Positions 63,576 to 64,000 of a DNA stretch of 64,000 bases are shown here, piece after piece. Position 1 is the first letter of the stretch. Each line of letters opens with the position of its first letter. A program made the translations under genes and the position numbers. The notes beneath the pieces were generated by a model. The model did no database searches, had not been told where the DNA came from, and saw only the letters and a program-made list of their open reading frames with translations. The stretch lies in NCBI GenBank assembly GCA_964588305.1, contig CAZPOP010000007.1, positions 1-64,000 of the forward strand, read 5' to 3'. This stretch comes from SM1-73 sp964588305. GTDB taxonomy: Bacteria > Zixibacteria > MSB-5A5 > SM1-73.

Positions 63576-64000
63576 TCAGTGCGCTGAGTTCCTGGTGCTC
63601 AAAGCCTTAATCCTATCTCTTAGCTCGGCTGCCTGTTCGAAGTCCTCCTCCCGTATTGCCTTTTTCAATTCCTCCTGCAGTTTACTTTCCTCTCTTAAGG
63701 GCTTCATCACGTCGCTTTGGGTGAGGGGAACTCTGCCCTGATGCTGAGTGGAACCATGAATCTTCCTCAAGAGATCGTTAAGCTGGCTTTTGAAGGTGGT
63801 GTAACAGTTTCCACACCCCAAGCGTCCACTCTTGCTGAAATCGGAAAAATGCATTCCGCAGGTGGGGCATCTCGCCCGGGAGGTTTTGCTCGGCTTTTTG
63901 ACTAAGCTCTGGTCCAGCATGCTGGCTAAAAACTCAGCCAAAGGGAAAGGGACTCCCTCAAAGGGAGTATGAAACCTCCTCTTGTCCGCACATTCCCGAC
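63576..64000 (-). CDS. mcsA: McsA-like zinc/UVR protein, 5'-truncated by the window edge
   Basis: The frame stays open to the window end; upstream of the track-like start the codons read RECADKRRFHTPFEGVPFPLAEF, which continues the protein. A zinc finger (RCPTCGMHFSDFSKSGRLGCGNCY) and a C-terminal UVR motif (LQEELKKAIREEDFEQAAELRDRIKAL) identify McsA, the activator of McsB. The N-terminal first CxxC pair lies outside the window. The stop is about 200 bases before mcsB. Confidence 0.85.
   Translation of the reverse strand, partial: RECADKRRFHTPFEGVPFPLAEFLASMLDQSLVKKPSKTSRARCPTCGMHFSDFSKSGRLGCGNCYTTFKSQLNDLLRKIHGSTQHQGRVPLTQSDVMKPLREESKLQEELKKAIREEDFEQAAELRDRIKALSTRNSAH

Overview
The window looks like a contig from an uncultivated bacterium of the Fibrobacteres-Chlorobi-Bacteroidetes (FCB) neighbourhood, most likely a Zixibacteria-like candidate phylum. 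This is inference from style: seven large secreted proteins end in dockerin pairs of the type GDxNxDGxxDxxDxxYLINYLF, two others end in PNPFNP-type sorting domains, and the housekeeping genes (mnmG, rsmG, parAB, bactofilin, clpC-mcsAB) are ordinary bacterial ones. TGA is a normal stop in many genes here, so the genetic code is standard. No rRNA, tRNA or CRISPR array was seen.

Layout. 1-5.7 kb: a truncated gingipain-like (C25) peptidase with dockerin, a type IV pilin gene broken by an in-frame TGA, and a secreted thioredoxin-fold/dockerin protein whose in-frame TGA falls on the first cysteine of a CxxC motif and is followed by a SECIS-like hairpin (probable selenoprotein). 5.8-7.7 kb: a lipoprotein, a stand-alone H-NOX haem sensor and a nitroreductase. 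7.9-15.7 kb: a replication-origin neighbourhood with a winged-helix/deoxyribosyltransferase-like protein, mnmG, rsmG, parA, parB, two parS sites, an M23 peptidase, a bactofilin and a DnaA-box cluster. 16-20 kb: mostly minus-strand accessory genes separated by dispersed repeats. 21-26.2 kb: a giant S8 protease with six PKD repeats and a sorting domain, divergent from a secreted protein.

26.5-34.8 kb is an accessory island. It contains a hotdog thioesterase, a winged-helix gene, a complete Gabija anti-phage pair (gajA-gajB) with its own promoter, a second copy of the thioesterase 3' end, several dispersed repeats, a dead integron-integrase remnant, and a methyltransferase cassette closed by a 134-bp attC-like site. 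35-47.5 kb is a cluster of dockerin proteins: one of unknown function, two C25 peptidases and two tandem papain-like (C1A) peptidases. 47.7-55.3 kb holds gcvT, a ThiD2-like gene, an unusual histidine kinase carrying a palindromic repeat inside its coding sequence, a LamG/dockerin/cohesin-like/sorting-domain protein, and an atypical sigma54-type regulator. 55.3-64 kb is a minus-strand housekeeping run: GNAT, two-subunit class I fumarase, elbB, rpmA, clpC, mcsB and a partial mcsA.

The unifying theme is extracellular protein degradation. Several peptidases and a thiol/selenol redox protein share dockerins, and a surface-sorted protein with a cohesin-like module is encoded nearby. This suggests a cellulosome-like assembly built for proteins rather than polysaccharides. 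Most assignments come from reading motifs; no database search was run.
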